Program-made: the position numbers and the translations under genes | The notes under the pieces: generated by a model | Database searches by the model: none | Told to the model about the DNA's origin: nothing | Seen by the model: the letters and a program-made list of their open reading frames with translations, nothing else | Part shown: positions 60,230 through 64,000 of the stretch, piece by piece | Numbering within the stretch: the first letter of the stretch is position 1 | Layout of the letters: every line of letters begins with the position of its first letter | Source of the DNA: Serratia quinivorans | Lineage (GTDB): Bacteria > Pseudomonadota > Gammaproteobacteria > Enterobacterales > Enterobacteriaceae | Length of the DNA stretch: 64,000 nucleotides | Assembly: GCA_900457075.1 (NCBI GenBank) | Contig: UGYN01000002.1 | Coordinates: 1,054,001-1,118,000 of the forward strand | Reading direction: 5' to 3'

Positions 60230-60286
60230 GAGAATAATTTTCTCTCATTAGGCGATTAAACAGGAAAAATGGCAATCCTTTTTTCC
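60230..60286. promoter_or_regulatory. Two dyads in the decR-cdsH gap
   Basis: GAGAATAATTTTCTC (60230-60244) and GGAAAAA-9-TTTTTTCC (60263-60286). They lie between the divergent genes and are candidates for DecR binding; Lrp-type sites are degenerate, so this is tentative. Confidence 0.4.
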
Positions 60287-60336
60287 TCACGGCAGGCTAT
60301 ATTATGCAACAAACAAGCCCCCTATTCTGAGGCCAG

Positions 60337-61380
60337 ATGATGACAAATTCTTGGGTAAAATATGCTATTGGTGAAATAGAAGCGGATTTTCAACGCTCCG
60401 CCGATACTCACCTGATCCGCCTGAATCTGCCGGAATTTCCCGGCATCTGCCTGTACCTGAAAGATGAAAGCACTCACCCGACCGGCAGCCTAAAGCACCG
60501 GCTGGCGCGTTCACTGTTTCTGTATGGTCTGTGTAACGGCTGGATCACCGAAAACACCACGATTATCGAGGCCTCATCCGGCAGTACCGCGGTATCCGAA
60601 GCTTACTTCGCCCGGCTGATTGGCCTGCCGTTTATTGCCGTCATGCCTTCCTGTACCGCACGCCGCAAGGTTGAGCAGATCGCGTTCTACGGCGGGCGTT
60701 GTCACTTCGTCGACCATGCGGCGCAAATTTATGCCGTCTCCGAGCAGTTGGCGAAAGAGCTGAACGGCCACTATATGGATCAGTTCACCTACGCTGAACG
60801 GGCCACCGACTGGCGCGGCAACAACAACATCGCCGACAGCATCTTCCGCCAGATGGAACGCGAACCTTTCCCGGTACCCAAGCATATCGTAATGAGTGCC
60901 GGTACCGGTGGCACCTCTGCGACCCTGGGCCGCTATATCCGCTATCAGGGGCACGACACCCGCCTGACGGTGGTCGATCCGGAAAATTCGGTGTTCTATG
61001 ATTGCTTCCACCAGCATGACCGCACCCTTATCGGCAGTTGCGGCAGCCGTATCGAGGGCATCGGCCGCCCACGCGCCGAACCATCCTTTATTCCGTCGGT
61101 GGTCGACAGCATGATCCGCGTGCCGGATGCCGCCAGCGTCGCCACTATCCACTGGCTGGAAACGGTGCTCGGACGCAAGGTAGGGGCCTCCACCGGCACC
61201 AACGTGTGGGGTGCGCTGCAGTTGGCGAAGCAAATGCGGGAAAACGGCGAGCAGGGTTCGATTGTGACTCTGCTGTGCGACAGCGGTGAGCGCTACCTGG
61301 ACACCTATTACAACCCGGAATGGGTCAGAAACAATATCGGTGATCTGACGCCTTATCTGGCGCAGTTGGCAGATTTGTAA
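60337..61380 (+). CDS. cdsH: PLP-dependent cysteine desulfhydrase
   Basis: 347 residues, fold type II PLP enzyme related to cysteine synthase. The Schiff-base lysine is K53 in TGSLKHRLA, the phosphate loop is SSGSTA, and [12 protein letters not shown] binds the cofactor phosphate. Degrades cysteine to pyruvate, sulfide and ammonia in Salmonella CdsH, which lies next to ybaO in the same way. Start at 60337 follows GAGG. Confidence 0.85.
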   Translation: MMTNSWVKYAIGEIEADFQRSADTHLIRLNLPEFPGICLYLKDESTHPTGSLKHRLARSLFLYGLCNGWITENTTIIEASSGSTAVSEAYFARLIGLPFIAVMPSCTARRKVEQIAFYGGRCHFVDHAAQIYAVSEQLAKELNGHYMDQFTYAERATDWRGNNNIADSIFRQMEREPFPVPKHIVMSAGTGGTSATLGRYIRYQGHDTRLTVVDPENSVFYDCFHQHDRTLIGSCGSRIEGIGRPRAEPSFIPSVVDSMIRVPDAASVATIHWLETVLGRKVGASTGTNVWGALQLAKQMRENGEQGSIVTLLCDSGERYLDTYYNPEWVRNNIGDLTPYLAQLADL

Positions 61381-61394
61381 TCAGCAGGTTCAGA

Positions 61395-61424
61395 CGAAAA
61401 AAAGCCGGGTAAGTCATACCCGGC
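61395..61424 (-). terminator. Terminator of cof
   Basis: On the minus strand GCCGGGTA, TGACT loop, TACCCGGC, then a run of T. Confidence 0.85.
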
Positions 61425-61441
61425 CGGCTGCCAATAAAGCC

Positions 61442-62266
61442 TCATAATTCGGGGGAATAGGTGAGGTAAGGTGAACGCAGCCAATGTTGCAAATAGTGGG
61501 CCACCGCCTGCTGTTCGCAGTGGCCGATAACCTGTAGCTGTGGCAATAGCGACTTCAATTGTGGCAGAGCATTGCCCATCACCACCCCGTGCCCTACCGT
61601 CGCCAGCATTTCCTTGTCGTTCATCGCATCACCAAACGCCATACAGTCCGCCATCTTCAGCCCCAGATGGCGGCTTAGCATATCCAGCGCCGAACCCTTG
61701 TTGCAGCCCAGCGGCAAGACCTCCAGGCATTCATAGGCCGAGAAGCAGAGATCAACCCGCGCAGCAAAGTGCCGGCGCAGCTGCACCTGAAGTTTCAGCA
61801 GTTCCTCATGCGGCCCGGCAAAACAAACCTTGCTGTTGCCGAACGCCGGTAAACGCCGCAGTTCGGTAAGCTGATAATGGAAGCCGCTCAGGTGGTGGGC
61901 CTGCAACATTTCCTCCGGCACCGCAAACTCGGTCATCCAGCCTTCATCACGGAAGACGTGCATGCTGGCGTCGGTATGCCAGTGAGTATGCAGCACCTCT
62001 TCGGCAATATCGGCCGGCAAATCGGTAGCCTGCAGTTGTTGCCCCCGGTCGTCATAGACCCGCGTACCGTTGCCGGTAATCAGATAACCCTGCAGGCCCA
62101 GCTGCGCCATGATCGGCTGTGCATCAAGGTAGTGGCGCCCGGTGGCGAAAGTCACCACCATTTCCCGTTCAACAAGTTGCTTTAGCACCGCCAGAGTCTC
62201 CGGCCCGACCCGGTGATCCGGTGTCAACAAAGTGCCATCCATATCAAAAGCCGCCAGGCGATACAT
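61442..62266 (-). CDS. cof: HAD-superfamily phosphatase Cof
   Basis: 274 residues (E. coli 272). HAD motif [10 protein letters not shown], motif II TFATGR, motif [13 protein letters not shown], with a Cof-type C2 cap. E. coli Cof hydrolyses HMP-pyrophosphate and other phosphates and affects thiamin-antimetabolite resistance. The start at 62266 aligns with Cof; the open frame to 62341 is not used. Confidence 0.93.
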   Translation of the reverse strand: MYRLAAFDMDGTLLTPDHRVGPETLAVLKQLVEREMVVTFATGRHYLDAQPIMAQLGLQGYLITGNGTRVYDDRGQQLQATDLPADIAEEVLHTHWHTDASMHVFRDEGWMTEFAVPEEMLQAHHLSGFHYQLTELRRLPAFGNSKVCFAGPHEELLKLQVQLRRHFAARVDLCFSAYECLEVLPLGCNKGSALDMLSRHLGLKMADCMAFGDAMNDKEMLATVGHGVVMGNALPQLKSLLPQLQVIGHCEQQAVAHYLQHWLRSPYLTYSPEL

Positions 62267-62370
62267 AAAAACCTCGTGAATGTGAACGCGATTACAGTCC
62301 GTGCAGTATGGGATGGTATTTACGGAAGTAATAGTGAACAATTCTGGAAAACTGTTCCGGATTTCCCATC

Positions 62371-64000
62371 ATGCGCCTGACCCACCGCCTCAGCCAGTAT
62401 CAACGCCTGTACCAGCAGCTCGGCGGCACGCCGGTCGCCATTACCGTTGGCGAACTGGCAGCGATGTTCTATTGCAGCGAACGCCATGCCCGCACGCTGG
62501 TGCAACAACTGCAGGATCAGGGCTGGCTGAACTGGCAGTCACAGCCCGGGCGCGGCAAACGTGCGCACCTGCACTGCCTGAAAACGCCGGATGAACTACG
62601 TGCAGCCCATCTGCAAAGGTTGCTGAAGGAAGGCGATCATCAGGGAGCGCTGGAAATGGCGCAGTTGGATCCGCAACATTTGCAGGAGCTGCTCAGCCCA
62701 CATCTTGGGGGGCAATGGCAAGCCGGCAGCCCAACGCTGCGTATCCCCTACTACCGCACGCTCGAATCGCTGGATCCGCTGACCCTGACCGGGCGCGCCG
62801 AACAGCATTTGGTCGCCACCCTGCATGCCGGCCTGACTCGCTTTAATACCGGTAACTCCGAGCCGCAATCAGATCTGGCCCATCATTGGCAAATCAGCCA
62901 TGACGGCCTACGCTGGCAGTTCTTTCTGCGCAGCCAATTGCGCTGGCACAACGGTGAGCCGCTGACCGGCCAGCAACTGCTGCAAACGCTGGAAAAACTG
63001 CAGCACCATCCTCGCAGCCAACCGAGCCTGGCCAACGTTGCCGCTATCAGCCTTCCCCATGCGCTGTGCCTGCAGTTTGATTTACAGTGTCCGGACTACT
63101 GGCTGGCGCACCGGCTGGCGGAGTTGCCTTGTCTGCTGACCCATCCGGAGGCTTCGGGCATGGGAGCCGGCCCGTTTAAGCTGACGCTGAACCAACCGCA
63201 CCTGGTCCGGCTGGAGCAACACCCGTTTTACCATTTGCAACATCCTTTTCTTGAGAGCATCGAGTATTGGATCACACCCGAGTTGAACACCGGTGAGGCT
63301 TATACCAGTTGCCAGCATCCGGTACGCATTACCCTCGGTCAGCAGGAAGAGATAGCATTAGCGCGGCCGGTACAGCGCAGCATGAGTCTGGGTTGGTGCT
63401 ATCTGGCGGTAAATTTGAAGCACGGCGTGCTCAGCGAGGCTCAGGGAAAAAAACTGCTGATGCTGATCCAGCAATCCGGCCTGTTGGCCAATCTGCCGGT
63501 GCCCAACAGCGTCATCACCCCCAGTAGTGAGATGCTGCCCGGCTGGGCAATTCCACAACATCAGGCCGGTGAGGATATTGCCCTGCCCGCTAAATTGACG
63601 CTGTTGTATCGGCCCCCGGTGGAACTGGAGACGGTCACGGTGGCCTTACAGCAACTGCTGGCGCAACACGGCTGCGAGCTGGAGTTGCGCTACTACGCAG
63701 GTAAACGCTGGCAAAGCGCCGAACAAATCGAACAGGCCGACCTGCTGCTGGCGGATAATCTGATTGGAGAGTCACCGGAGGCCACGCTGGAAAGCTGGCT
63801 ACGGCAAGATACGCTGTGGCGCGGTATCCTGCCCGACGCCCGCTGGCAGCACCAGCAACAAACGCTGCAACAGATCCAGCAGCTCCCGGCGCAGCAAACG
63901 CGTTACCAGCAATTGAAAGACTATTATCAGCAGCTTATGGCGGCGGCGATCATCACTCCGCTGTTTCACTATCAGTATCAAATCAGCGCGCCGCCGCGCA
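62371..64000 (+). CDS. ybaE: SgrR-family regulator YbaE, 3' end cut by window
   Basis: 543 codons are visible with no stop. N-terminal winged helix (about 1-110, YCSERHARTLVQQLQDQGWLNW) and a solute-binding-protein-like domain (from about 130, LRIPYYRTLESLDPL, LRWHNGEPLTG, ISAPP). Same architecture as SgrR, the glucose-phosphate-stress regulator, but it matches E. coli YbaE, which also lies beside cof. Target genes are unknown. E. coli YbaE has 566 residues, so only about 20 are missing. Confidence 0.9.
   Translation, partial: MRLTHRLSQYQRLYQQLGGTPVAITVGELAAMFYCSERHARTLVQQLQDQGWLNWQSQPGRGKRAHLHCLKTPDELRAAHLQRLLKEGDHQGALEMAQLDPQHLQELLSPHLGGQWQAGSPTLRIPYYRTLESLDPLTLTGRAEQHLVATLHAGLTRFNTGNSEPQSDLAHHWQISHDGLRWQFFLRSQLRWHNGEPLTGQQLLQTLEKLQHHPRSQPSLANVAAISLPHALCLQFDLQCPDYWLAHRLAELPCLLTHPEASGMGAGPFKLTLNQPHLVRLEQHPFYHLQHPFLESIEYWITPELNTGEAYTSCQHPVRITLGQQEEIALARPVQRSMSLGWCYLAVNLKHGVLSEAQGKKLLMLIQQSGLLANLPVPNSVITPSSEMLPGWAIPQHQAGEDIALPAKLTLLYRPPVELETVTVALQQLLAQHGCELELRYYAGKRWQSAEQIEQADLLLADNLIGESPEATLESWLRQDTLWRGILPDARWQHQQQTLQQIQQLPAQQTRYQQLKDYYQQLMAAAIITPLFHYQYQISAPPR

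Overview
The window reads as a chromosomal segment of an enterobacterium, most likely Serratia. Protein sequences are very close to Escherichia coli, and gene order follows the E. coli 10-11 minute region (ybbP to ybaE) with Serratia/Yersinia-type differences. I assign no species. It is core-genome DNA: I see no prophage, insertion sequence, CRISPR array, rRNA or tRNA. Two small RNAs are present, ChiX (10999-11088, minus) and 4.5S RNA (51838-51951, minus). One complete ERIC element lies at 7755-7881, and a 43-base ERIC-like remnant sits between ade and its permease.

Layout, left to right. 1-9.3 kb: the 5' part of galP with a CRP/GalR promoter, the divergent ybbP-ybbA / tesA pair, ybbO, cnoX, cfa, and qmcA-ybbJ; qmcA carries a one-base frameshift. 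9.3-19.2 kb: cueR and a CueR-controlled copper chaperone, ybaP, chiX, ybaK, ushA, fsr, ybaL, gsk, hemH. 19.3-23 kb: a glycerate cluster (CdaR-type regulator, GntP-type permease, glycerate kinase) placed between hemH and adk. 23-31 kb: adk, htpG with a heat-shock promoter, recR-ybaB-dnaX with its programmed frameshift, apt, ybaN, priC, rsmS. 31-40 kb: mscK, a ychN-like gene tied to acrR, and acrAB with the AcrR operator.

40.2-43.5 kb is a zinc-starvation module. Two near-identical Zur boxes flank it. One drives zinc-free ribosomal proteins L31 and L36. The other, facing away, drives a zinc-type ABC importer (ATPase, permease, binding protein) headed by an unannotated 48-residue membrane protein. 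43.7-44.9 kb holds an unrecognised protein, tomB and hha. 44.9-49.2 kb is adenine salvage: a LysR regulator divergent from adenine deaminase and an NCS2 permease, with two PurR-like boxes between them. An alkylsulfatase behind an AT-rich leader follows, then ffs, atl, ybaY, tesB.

54-64 kb: glnK-amtB behind a sigma-54 promoter and an NtrC site, the mdlAB heterodimeric ABC exporter, decR divergent from cysteine desulfhydrase cdsH, cof, and ybaE, which runs off the right edge.

The least-described parts are the 48-aa protein in the Zur operon, the PurR-like pair at ade, the acrR-ychN coupling, the hairpin leader of ybaK, and the 117-aa protein beside tomB-hha. All function assignments rest on sequence recognition from memory; no search was run.
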